A stretch of 64,000 nt of DNA from positions 14,313,951-14,377,950 of the forward strand of contig NC_059076.1 of the NCBI RefSeq assembly GCF_020497125.1, given 5' to 3'. Source of the stretch: Mauremys mutica (lineage: Eukaryota; Chordata; Testudines; Geoemydidae). Positions 47,098-56,256 of the stretch are shown here, one piece after another (the first letter of the stretch is position 1; each line of letters opens with the position of its first letter). The position numbers and the translations under genes were made by a program. The notes beneath the pieces were generated by a model. It made no database searches. It saw only the letters and a list, made by a program, of their open reading frames with translations, and was not told the origin of the DNA.

Positions 47098-47468
47098 TTA
47101 GGGTACGTCTACACTACGGGACTATTCCGAATTTGCATAAACTGGTTTTGTAAAACAGATTTTATAAAATCGAGTGTGCACGGCCACACTAAACACATTA
47201 AATCGGTGGTGTGCGTCCATGGTCCGAGGCTAGCGTCGATTTCTGGAGCGTTGCACTGTGGGTAGCTATCCCGTAGCTATCCCATAGTTCCCGCAGCCTC
47301 CCCCGCCCCTTGGCATTTCCGGGTTGAGATCCCAGTGCCTGATGGGGCAAAAATCATTGTCGTGGGTGGTTCTGGGTACAGCCTCACCCCTCCCTCCCTG
47401 AGCAGCAGACAACCGTTTCGCGCCTTTTTTTGCTTGGTGAACTGTGCAGACGCCATAGCACAGCAAGC

Positions 47469-48750
47469 ATGGACCCTGCTCAGCTCCATACCGCAATCGT
47501 GAATGTTTTAAACACCTCGCGCACTCTCGTGCAGTCTATGGTGAACCAGGACCTTCAATCCGAGGCGAGGAGGAGGCGGATACGGCAGCGCGGCGATGAC
47601 AGTGATGAGGACGTAGACACAGAATTCTCTCAAACCGCGGGCCCCTGCGCTTTGGAGATCCTGATGGTAATGGGGCAGATTCTATCCATTGAACGCCGAT
47701 TTTGGGCCCGGGAAACAAGCACTGACTGTTTCAGTGTTGCAGGTGTGGGACGATTCCCAGTGGCTGCGAAACTTTCGCATGCGTAAGGGCACTTTCATGG
47801 AACTTTGTGACTTGCTTGCCCCTGCCCTGAAACGCCATAATACCAAGATGAGAGCAGCCCTCACAGTAGAGAAGCGAGTGGCGATAGCCCTGTGGAAGCT
47901 TGCAACGCCAGACAGCTACCGGTCAGTCGGGAATCAATTTGGAGTTGGAAAATCTACTGTGGGGGCTGCTGTGATGCAAGTAGCCAAAGCAATCACTAAG
48001 CTGCTGCTACGAAAGGTTGTGACTCTGGGAAACGTGCAGGCCATAGTGGATGGCTTTGCTGCACTGGGATTCCCTAACTGTGGGGGGGCGATAGATGGAA
48101 CCCATATCCCTATCTTGGCACCGCAGCGCCAGGGCACCCAGTACGTAAACCGCAAGGGGTACTTTTCAATGGTGCTGCAAGCACTGGTAGATCACAAGGG
48201 ACGTTTCACAAACATCCACGTGGGATGGCCAGGGAGGGTTCATGACGCTCGCGTCTTCAGAAGCACTACTCTGTTTAAACGGCTGCAGCAAGGGAATTAC
48301 TTCCCAGACCAGAAAATAACAGTTGGGGATGTTGAAATGCCTGTCGTTATCCTGGGGGACCCAGCCTACCCCTTGATGCCATGGCTCATGAAGCCATACA
48401 CAGGCAGCCTGGACAGTGGTCAGGATTTGTTCAATTACAGGCTGAGCAAGTGCAGAATGGTGGTGGAATGTGCATTTGGCCGTTTAAAGGCGCGCTGGCG
48501 GACATTACTGACTCGCTCAGACCTTAGTCAAACCAATGTCCCCTATGTTATTGCTGCTTGCTGTATTCTCCACAATCTCTGTGAGAGTAAGGGGGAGACC
48601 TTTATGGCGGGGTGGAAGGCTGAGGCAAATCACCTGGCCGCTGATTACGCGCAGCCAGACACCAGGGAGATTAGAAGAGCACACCAGGAAGCGGTGCGCA
48701 TCAGAGAAGCTTTGAAAACGAGCTTCATCAATGGCCAGGGTACAGTGTGA
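47469..48750 (+). pseudogene. Harbinger transposase (HARBI1-like), one apparent frame break
   Basis: The DDE nuclease of PIF/Harbinger transposons, which cuts and joins DNA at TWA targets and needs the Myb-like partner for nuclear import and DNA binding. The N-terminal part opens with MDPAQLHTAIVNVLNTS at 47469. The rest is a 353-codon frame (47689-48750) with a helix-turn-helix region (about residues 59-95: VAIALWKLATPDSYRSVGNQ) and the catalytic triad D136 (AIDGTHIPI), D186 (VHDARVF) and E260 (VECAFGRLKARWR). It ends INGQGTV. The two parts lie in different frames. The break is near 47720-47740, between RETSTD and VLQVWDDSQWL, where relatives as I recall them have a few more residues, so a small deletion is likely. 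The sequence there looks somewhat like a splice acceptor (tttcag), so an intron is not excluded. The catalytic part is uninterrupted. Confidence 0.85.
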
Positions 48751-48844
48751 CTGCTGTGTTTGTTGATGAACACCCAACCCCCTTGATTGACTCAGTCCCT
48801 GTAAGCAACTCCCCCTCCCCCTTCGAGTACAGCTTACTTATGCA

Positions 48845-48850
48845 AATAAA
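48845..48850 (+). terminator. Poly(A) signal AATAAA for the transposase
   Basis: AATAAA about 95 bases after the transposase stop codon. Confidence 0.7.
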
Positions 48851-48878
48851 GTCACTCTCATTTAAAAAGCATGAATTC

Positions 48879-48884
48879 TTTATT
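48879..48884 (-). terminator. Poly(A) signal AATAAA for the Myb-like gene
   Basis: TTTATT on the plus strand gives AATAAA on the minus strand, about 90 bases after the Myb-like stop. It lies only 28 bases from the plus-strand signal, so the two transcripts end almost tail to tail. Confidence 0.65.
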
Positions 48885-48969
48885 GATTCATTATAAAAAG
48901 AGGGAGAGAAGTAAGGGTGTGGTTTGGGAGGAGGATAGGAGGGATGGAGAAGGCCATTAAAAAAAAAAT

Positions 48970-51005
48970 TCACAGTAACGACATCCTTCTGGTTGGGCTG
49001 TCCACGGGGGTGGAGTGGGCGGGTGCACGGAGCCTCCCCCCACGCGTTCTTACACGTCTGGGTGAGGAGGATGTGGAACATGGTGAGGGTTGAGGGTGGT
49101 TATACAGGGGCTGCAGCGGCACTCTGTGATCCTGCTGCCGTTCCTGAAGCTCCACAAGACGCCGGAGCATGTCAGTTTGATCACGCAGCAGCCCCAGAGT
49201 TGCATCCCGCCACCGCTGATCTTCCTGCTGCCACTGCTGATTTTCCTGCCGGTCTTCCTGCCGCCACCTCTCATCTCGGTTGTCCCTCCTGTCCTCACGT
49301 TCATCCCTCCTGTCCTCACGTTCACTGGCCTCTTTCCTGTAATTTGAAACCACGTCCTTCCACTCATTCAGATGAGCTCTTTCATTGCGTGTAACTTCCA
49401 TAATATCCGAGAACATCTCATCTTGCGTCTTCTTTTTCCTCCGCCTTATCTGTGCTAGCCTTTGGGATGGAGGAGGGATGGTTGAAAAATTTGCAGCTGC
49501 ATGAAGGAGATAAATATTTAGAAAGATACATTTTACAGAACAATGGTTATACTCTTTCACAGTGAACAGCACTATTCACCTAGCACATGTGATTTCCCTA
49601 CAAGGTCGCATTTTTCATCTTAATAGTGAGTGCTTGCAGCTCTGGAGTTACAGATCTCACAGACACAGGTCCAGGCATCAGAATTCAGCTTTCATGCGGC
49701 CATGGTAAGCCACTGTCTTTCGGCTTCTGTAGTGATTTACCCCTCCCCCCCAACGCATGGCTAATACCACGCTAGCTCCCTGCTAATCAACAACCTTCCC
49801 ACCCCCCCCACCCACTGCTTGTCTGGTAGCTTGGGGAAGATCGCCAGTGACCAAACACAGAAAAGATCATCGGCATTTCACTCCTCCCCTCCCCCCGCTT
49901 CGCTACGTGCAGGAAAGTTTTTTTTTAAAGCTGATGCAGTCCACGAACCCAGTAGAAAAATGGCCACCCCCCTTACTTAAATTCCTGATTTTTAACCAGG
50001 TTATCCTGAACGATATCACTTTGCTGAGGATAACAGAACAAGATAAAGAGCGGATACTTCTTGAATGCCAGCAGTCACCGGGACCATACGCTGCTATGCT
50101 TTGCCACGCAATGATACCTGATTACTTGCTACATGCATGGCGTGGTAAAGTGTCCTACCATGGTGGGCGGAACAAGGCTGCCTTGCCCAGAAACCTTCTG
50201 CAAAGGCTTCTGGAGTACCTACAGGAGCGCTTCATCGAGATGTCCCTGGAGGATTTCCTCTCAATCCCCGGACATGTTAACAAACTTTTCTAAGTAACTA
50301 TACTGTCTGCGAATGCATCCCAAGTCCTCAGGGCAAATCAATCATTAAAAAAGGCTTGCTTAAAAAACAATGTTTGCTATTTGCAAAGGTACACTCACCA
50401 GAGCTCCCTTCCATGGCGTCATTGTCTGGGATAGTGGCTTGTGAGGGCTGGGAGGACGGTAATTCCGTCAGGGTGATAAAAAGCTCCTGGCTGCTGGGGC
50501 TCACGGAGTGCTGTGTGCTCTCTGCTAGGTCTTCCTCCTCTTCTTCATCTTCATCTTCCCCGTCTGCATAATCCTCAGCCATGGCAGAGATTACAACCCC
50601 CACCTCGGAATCCACGATCAGGGGTGGGGTACTTGTGGCGCAGCCCCCTAAAATTGCATGCAGCTCAGCATAGAAGCGGCATGTTTTTCGACCTGCCCCG
50701 GACCTTCCGTTTGCTTCTTTGGTTTTCTGGTAGGCTTGTCTGAGCTCCTTAACTTTCACTCTGCACTGCACTGAGTCCCTGCTGTGGCCTTTATCCATCA
50801 TAGCCTTAGAAATTCTTTCAAATACTTTTTCATTTCGTCTTTTGGAACGCAGTTCTGTTAGCACTGAATCCTCTCCCCATACAGCGATCAGATCCAGTAC
50901 CTCCCGTGCAGTCCATGCTGGGGCTCTTTTACGATTCTCAGGAGACTGCATTGTTAACTGTGCTGATGAGCTGTGTGTGGTCACCTGTGCTGATGAGATC
51001 TCCAT
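48970..51005 (-). CDS. Harbinger Myb/SANT-like DNA-binding protein, two exons
   Basis: The accessory protein of PIF/Harbinger elements, which binds transposon ends and brings the transposase to the nucleus. Exon 1 (51005-50399) has a Myb/SANT-like (trihelix) domain: NRKRAPAWTAREVLDLIAVW, SKRRNEKVFERISKAMMDKG and VKELRQAYQKTKEAN, then an acidic run. The donor TCTG|GTGAGT at 50399/50398 and the acceptor TTCATGCAG before 49496 join in phase to give EGSSAANFSTIPPPSQRLAQ. Exon 2 (49496-48970) encodes a basic RRRKKK stretch and a long charged coiled-coil-like region rich in RREDRR and QEDR, ending RRMSLL. The spliced length is 1134 nt (377 residues). An in-frame upstream Met at 51071 would add 22 residues; I prefer MEISS because the upstream part has no family feature. 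No stop or frameshift is seen, so the gene looks intact. Confidence 0.85.
49847..50293 (+). CDS. Third ORF of the Harbinger element, function unknown
   Basis: A 148-codon frame inside the intron of the Myb-like gene, on the opposite strand. The translation from about residue 22 looks like a real soluble helical protein: FLKLMQSTNPVEKWPPPLLK, LLRITEQDKERILLECQQSP, AMLCHAMIPDYLLHAWRGKV and LLQRLLEYLQERFIEMSLED. It ends SIPGHVNKLF with a TAA. The first 21 residues are less convincing. A possible splice acceptor (cgctacgtgcag, up to about 49910) precedes GESFF-like sequence, so the true start may be an exon border. I recognise no domain. It could be a transposon accessory protein, a captured host exon, or a chance frame; the amino-acid pattern makes chance less likely. 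Confidence 0.5.
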   Translation: MTKHRKDHRHFTPPLPPLRYVQESFFLKLMQSTNPVEKWPPPLLKFLIFNQVILNDITLLRITEQDKERILLECQQSPGPYAAMLCHAMIPDYLLHAWRGKVSYHGGRNKAALPRNLLQRLLEYLQERFIEMSLEDFLSIPGHVNKLF

Positions 51006-51420
51006 GCTGGGGAAGCAGGAAATGAATTTCAAAAGTTCGCGGGGCTTTTCCTGTCTACCTGGCCAGTGCATCCGAGTTCAGAATGCTGTCCAGAGTGGTC
51101 ACTGGTGCACTGTGGGATACCGCCCGGAGGCCAATACCGTCGATCAGCGGCCACACTAACCCATAGTACCGATATGGTAATACCGATACTAGCGTTACTC
51201 CTCTCGTTAGGGAGGAGTACAGAAACCGGTTTAAAGAGCCATTAAAATCGATATAAGGTGCCTCCTAGTGTGGACGGTTGTGGCGTTAAATCGGTTTTAC
51301 GCTCCTAAAACCGATTTAAACGCCTAGTGTAGACCAGGCTTTAGAGCGGCTCATATGCACATGGAGCAGGGCTGGACTGTGGATCACTTACTCACCTTCG
51401 GGAGCACCACTGGGGGCTAT

Positions 51421-53528
51421 CTCATAGACTCATAGACTTTAAGGTCAGAAGGGACCATTATGATCATCTAGTCCAACCTCTTACACAACGTAGGCCACAG
51501 AATCTCATCCACCCACTCCTGTAACAAACCCCTGACCTATGTCTGAGTTACTGAAGTCCTCAAATCGTGGTTTAAAGACCTCAAGGTGCAGAGAATCCTC
51601 CAGCAAGTGACCCGTGCCCTACCCTGCAGAGGAAGACGAAAAACCTCCAGGGCCTCTGCCAATCTGCCCTGGAGGAAAATGCCTTCCCGACCGCAAATAT
51701 GGTGATCAGCTAAACCCTGAGCATGTGGGCAAGACTCATCAGCCAAACACCCAGGAAAGAATTCTCTGTAGTAACTCAGATCCCAACCCATCTAACATCC
51801 CATCACAGACCACTGGGCATATTTACCTGCTAATAAATCAAAGATGAATCAATTGCCAGAATTAGGCTATCCCATCATACCATCCCCTCTATAAACTTAT
51901 CAAGCTTAGTCTTGAAGCCAGATATGTCTTTTGCCCCCACTGCTCCCCTTGGAAGGCTGTTCCAGAACTTCACTCCTCTAATGGTTAGAAACCTTTGTCT
52001 AATTTCATGTCTAAACTTCCCAGTGTCCAGTTTATATCCGTTTGTTCTTGAGTCCACATTGGCACTAAGCTTAAATAATTCCTCTCTCTCCCTAATATTT
52101 ATCCCTCTGATATATTTATAAAGAGCAATCATATCTCCCCTCAGCCTTCTTTTGGTTAGGCTAAACAAGCCAAGCTCTTTGAATCTCCTTTCATAAGACA
52201 GGTTTTCCATTCCTCGGAACATCCTAGTAGCCCTTCTCTGTACCTGTTCCAGTTTGAATTCATCCTTCTTAAACATGGGAGACCAGAACTGTACACAATA
52301 TTCCAGATGAAGTCTCACCAGTGTCTTGTATAACGGTACTAACATCTCCTTATCTTTACTGGAAATACCTCGCCTGATGCATCCCAAGACCGCATTAGCT
52401 TTTTAAACGGCCATATCACACTGGCAGCTCATAGTCATCCTGTGATCAACCAATACTCCAAGGTCCTTCTCCTCCTCTGTTACTTCCAACTGATGTGCCC
52501 CCAATTTATAACCAAAATTCTTGTTATTAATCCCTAAATGCATGACCTTGCACTTTTCACTATTAAATTTCATCCTATTACTATTACTCCAGTTTACAAG
52601 GTCATCTAGATCTTCCTGTAGGATATCCCGGTCCTTCTCTGTGTTAGCAATACCTCCCAGCTTTGTGTCATCCGCAAACTTTATTAGCACATTCCCACTT
52701 TTTGTGGGAAGGTCAGTAATAAAAAGATTAATTAAGATTGGTCCCAAAACCGATCCCTGAGGAACTCAACTAGTAACCTCTCTCCAGCCTGACAGTTCAC
52801 CTTTCAGTATGACCCATTGCAGTCTCCCCTTTAACCAGTTCCTTATCCACCTTTCAATGTTCATATTGATCCCCATCTTTTCCAATTTAGCTAATAATTC
52901 CCCATGTGGAACCATATCAAATGCCTTACTGAAATCAAGGTAAATTAGATCCACTGCATTTCCTTTGTCTAAAAAATCTGTTACCTTCTCAAAGAAGGAG
53001 ATCAGGTTGGTTTGGCACGATCCACCTTTTGTAAAACCATGTTGTATTTTGTCCCAATTACCATTGACCTCAATGTCCTTAACTACTTTCGCCTTCAACA
53101 TTTTTTCCTTGCATACTACAGATGTCAAACTAACAGGCCTATAGTTACTCGGATCACTTTTTTCCCCCCCTTTCTTAAAAATAGGAACTATGTTAGCAAT
53201 TCTCCAGTTGTACAGTACAACCCCTGAGTTTACCGATTCATTAAAAATTCTTGCTAATGGGCTTGCAATTTCATGTACCAGTTCCTTTAATATTCTTGGA
53301 TGAAGATTATCTGGGCCCCCTGATTTAGTCCCATTAAGCTGTTCGAGTTTGGCTTCTACCTCGGATGTGGTAATATCTACCTCCATATCCTCATTCCCAT
53401 TTGTCATCCTACCATTATCCCTAAGCTCCTCATTAGCCTTATTAAAGACTTAGGCAAAGTATTTGTTTAGATATTGGTCCATGCCTAGATTATCCTTAAC
53501 CTCCACTTGTTTTCTTCTTATTTATATG
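51421..53528 (-). mobile_element. CR1 LINE, 3' part: reverse transcriptase and tail
   Basis: The 3' half of a long minus-strand CR1 that continues, past two insertions, to beyond 59583. The end at 51421 is the CR1 tail TCTATGAGTCTATGAG. The reverse-transcriptase region reads on the minus strand from 53407 down to 51875 in one frame apart from two in-frame stops: after REVTS (52768-52766) and after CDMAV (52405-52403). Each looks like a single-base change. Visible motifs are VDLIYLDFSKAFD (motif A), VPQGSVLGPIL (motif B) and FADDTKLGG (motif C). It is inactive. Confidence 0.92.
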
Positions 53529-54349
53529 TGTAACAGAGTTGGGACTCACCACCTGGCTCCTCCTGCTGGTTGTCTCTGGGAATTAGCTCTGTCCAGTGGA
53601 GTGCCCCCTGCTGGTGGTTTTCCATCCATCATCTCGCCCTCGGTTGGCGTGTGGACCCGCGTTGCTCCCAACTCGTGGCGTCCTCTTCCGGACCACTGCC
53701 CTCCGGCAGTGCCCCTCAGTCCATCCACACCCCCTTCTGGGGGGGTGTGTTGATGAGCAGTCCTACACTCCAGCTACCATGTCCAACCAGACCCTCTGAG
53801 TCTAATCCCTCTTGTCTGGGGATCTGGCGTAGTCTATAATGGGCCACTCCCTTTGGCCAATGGCTGGGTGTACTGCAAGGGGGGAAAAGGGGGACCCAGG
53901 CCCGCCCTCTACTCTGGGTCCCGGCCCAGGAACCCTCTGGCGGAAGCCTTGCTGTCCTCCTTCTCTCCCCTCCTCTGTCTGCTTCCCTGGGCTGCTTCCC
54001 CTATGGCCCCTTGCACCCGCTAGGCCCTTCCCTTCAGGGCTGGCAGCCTGGCAGGCTCCGGGCTAGAGTCCCTTTTGCTCCCCAAGCCTGGCCAGCACTG
54101 CGCTGTCCGCAGTGCTAGTCTCCCACCTTTGGAGACTGACCTTCCCCTCTCGAAGGCCTGGGACAGACTGACTGCTCCCTTCCTGGGCAGCCTTCTTATA
54201 GGGCTGAGCCTGGCCCTGATTGGCTGTCCCCAATCGGGGCCCCGATTGGCTCACAATAAGCCCGTCTCTAACTGGCTCCCTGTCTGCGCAGGCACCCTGG
54301 CCTGCCGCAGCCCACACTCTCAGGGAGTGGGGCAGTCCGCCCCACTACA
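53529..54349. mobile_element. Solo LTR of an endogenous retrovirus-like element
   Basis: An 821-bp GC-rich insertion that begins TGTAACAG and ends CACTACA, the TG...CA ends of an LTR. It is flanked by the 5-bp duplication ATATG (53524-53528 and 54350-54354). Removing it restores the CR1 sequence (KRFYSH at one edge, the following variable linker at the other). No internal gag, pol or env sequence is present, so it is a solo LTR left by recombination between two LTRs. Frames open within it are composition effects. Orientation and family are not determined. Confidence 0.85.
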
Positions 54350-54354
54350 ATATG

Positions 54355-56256
54355 GCTATAGAACCTTTTACTATTGGTTATAATTCCCTTTGCAAGGTCC
54401 AACTCTACATGGCTTTTGGCCTTTCTCACTTTATCCCTACATGTTCTGACCTCAATAAGGTAGCTTTCTTTGCTAATCCATCCCATCTTCCACTCCTTGT
54501 AGGCTTTCTGCTTTTTCTTAAATCACCTTTTTGAGATGCTTGCTCATCCAGCTTGGTCTACAATTCCTGCCTATGAATTTTTTCCCCTTTCTTGAGATGC
54601 AGGCTTCTGATAGTTTCTGCAACTTTGACTTGAAGGAATTCCAGGCCTCCTCTGCCTTTAGATCCACAAGTTCTTCAGTCCAATCCACTTCCCTAACTAA
54701 TTTCCTTAATTCTTTAAAGTTAGCCCTTTTGAAATAAAAAACCCTAGTCCCAGATCTATTTTTGTTTATCCTTCCATCTAGTTTGAACTGAATTAGCTCA
54801 TGATCACTCGAACCAAGGTTGTCCCCTACAACCATTTCTTCTGTGAGGTACTCACTACTCACCAAAACCAAATCTAAAATGGCATCCCCTCTTGTTGGTT
54901 CTTCAACTACTTGGTGAAGGAATCTCTCAGCTATTGCATCCAGAAAAATCTGAGCCCTATTATTATTACTAGCACTTGTCCTCCAGTCTATATCTGGGAA
55001 GTTAAAGTCTCCCATGATCACACAATTCCCATTAGTGTTTACTTCATTAAAAACATTAAAGAGGTCTCTATCCATATCCGAATCAGATCCTGGCGATCTA
55101 TAGCACACCCCAAGCACCATCTCAGGGGAGGCTCTAGTAGCTTTCTTCCCCAATGTGATTTTTGCCCAGACAGACTCTGTCTTATCCATTCCATCACTTC
55201 TTATTTCTTTACAGTCTACCTCATCATTGATATACAATGCTACTCCACCACCTTTGCCTTTATTTCTGTCTTTCCTAAACAGCACATAGCCTTCAATACC
55301 TGTATTCCAGTCATGACTACTATTCCACCATGTTTCTGTTACCCCTATAATATGCGGTTTCACTTCTTGCACCAGTAGCTCTAGTTCCTCCATTTTGTTA
55401 CCTAGGCTTCTCGCATTAGTGTACAGACATCTTAATTTTTGCCATTTGGCTTCACTGATATTCTTTACCCGATTAGGCACAGGCATTCTACCACCAGTAT
55501 CACCTATTAGACTGGTATCTACACTCCCTTCCTCCTTATGTCCATTCTCATATCCACGGCTGTATCCTCTCTTACTTTGTTTTCTTCCCTCTCAATGTTA
55601 AATTCTGGCATGGAGATTACCTGGACATCTCCCAACCATCTCCCCCAAATTCCTAGTTTAAAGCTCTCTTAATCAGTTGTGCCAGCCTCCATCCTAGAAG
55701 TCTATTTCCTTCCTTACTCAGGTGAAGTCCATCCCAAGAGAGCAGTTCTCTGTCCATGAATGCTTCCCAGTGGCCACACATCCCAAAGCCCTCCTTATAG
55801 CACCACTGCCTGAGCCATCTGTTGATCGCCATAATCTTGTCACACCTTTGTTGCCCTTCTTTAGGAACAGGCAGAATCCCCCTGAAGATCACCTGAGCCT
55901 CGATTTCCTTAAGCATCTTCCCCCACCTGGCATAGTCTCCCTTGATACGTTCCAGCGAGAATCTAGCCGTAGCATTTGTTCCCACATGAAGGACAATCAG
56001 CGGATTCTTTCCCGTTCCCGTTAGGATCCTTTTCAGTCTCAGGTCCACATCCTGTATCTTAGCACCCGGCAGACAGCACACCCTTCTGTTCTCCGGATCA
56101 GCTCTAGCTACAGGCCTGTCTATTCTTCTCAGTAAGGAGTCCCCAATCACGTAGACCTGCCTTTTCCTGGTGACGGTGCGATTCTCCGGTCTATCCCCTG
56201 TTCCCTCTGGCTGCAAGTCCTCTCGATTCCTATTCACCCTTGCAATCCTCTGCAAA
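54355..56256 (-). mobile_element. CR1 LINE, middle part: ORF1 esterase and endonuclease
   Basis: Continuation of the minus-strand CR1. From 56255 to 55653 it encodes the C-terminal half of ORF1, an SGNH/GDSL-type esterase domain as known in CR1: VIGDSLLRR (nucleophile block), LIVLHVGTNA and DRELLSWDGLHLSKEGNRLL (catalytic Asp/His block). From 55486 to 54518 it encodes the start of ORF2, an APE-type endonuclease: YTNARSLGNKMEEL, VTETWW, VCYRSPGSDS, MGDFNFPDIDW and NLGSSDHELI. A single extra T after KKVI shifts the frame; the next segment (54486 on) returns in the following frame with SKESYLIEVR. It is inactive. Confidence 0.9.

Larger units (their letters stand above)
47101..51340. mobile_element. 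Full-length PIF/Harbinger DNA transposon (4.24 kb)
   Basis: TTA flanks both ends (47098-47100 and 51341-51343), the target size of PIF/Harbinger. The terminal repeats are imperfect: left GGGTACGTCTACACTAC, right inverse AGCCTGGTCTACACTAG, sharing GTCTACACTA. Subterminal AT-rich 'aaatcggtttt'-type motifs occur at both ends. It carries a DDE transposase (plus), a two-exon Myb/SANT-like protein (minus) and an unexplained third ORF (plus, 49847-50293). The two known genes converge on a shared 3' region with back-to-back poly(A) signals. Having both proteins almost intact indicates recent activity. Confidence 0.9.

Noticed and set aside
48993..49394. 133-codon plus-strand frame
   Set aside because: It is antisense to the repetitive charged region of the Myb-like exon 2.
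53463..54383. Plus-strand frames up to 102 codons
   Set aside because: They lie within the solo LTR and reflect its GC content; no retroviral protein motif is present.
54911..55378. 155-codon plus-strand frame
   Set aside because: It is the antisense of the CR1 endonuclease reading frame.
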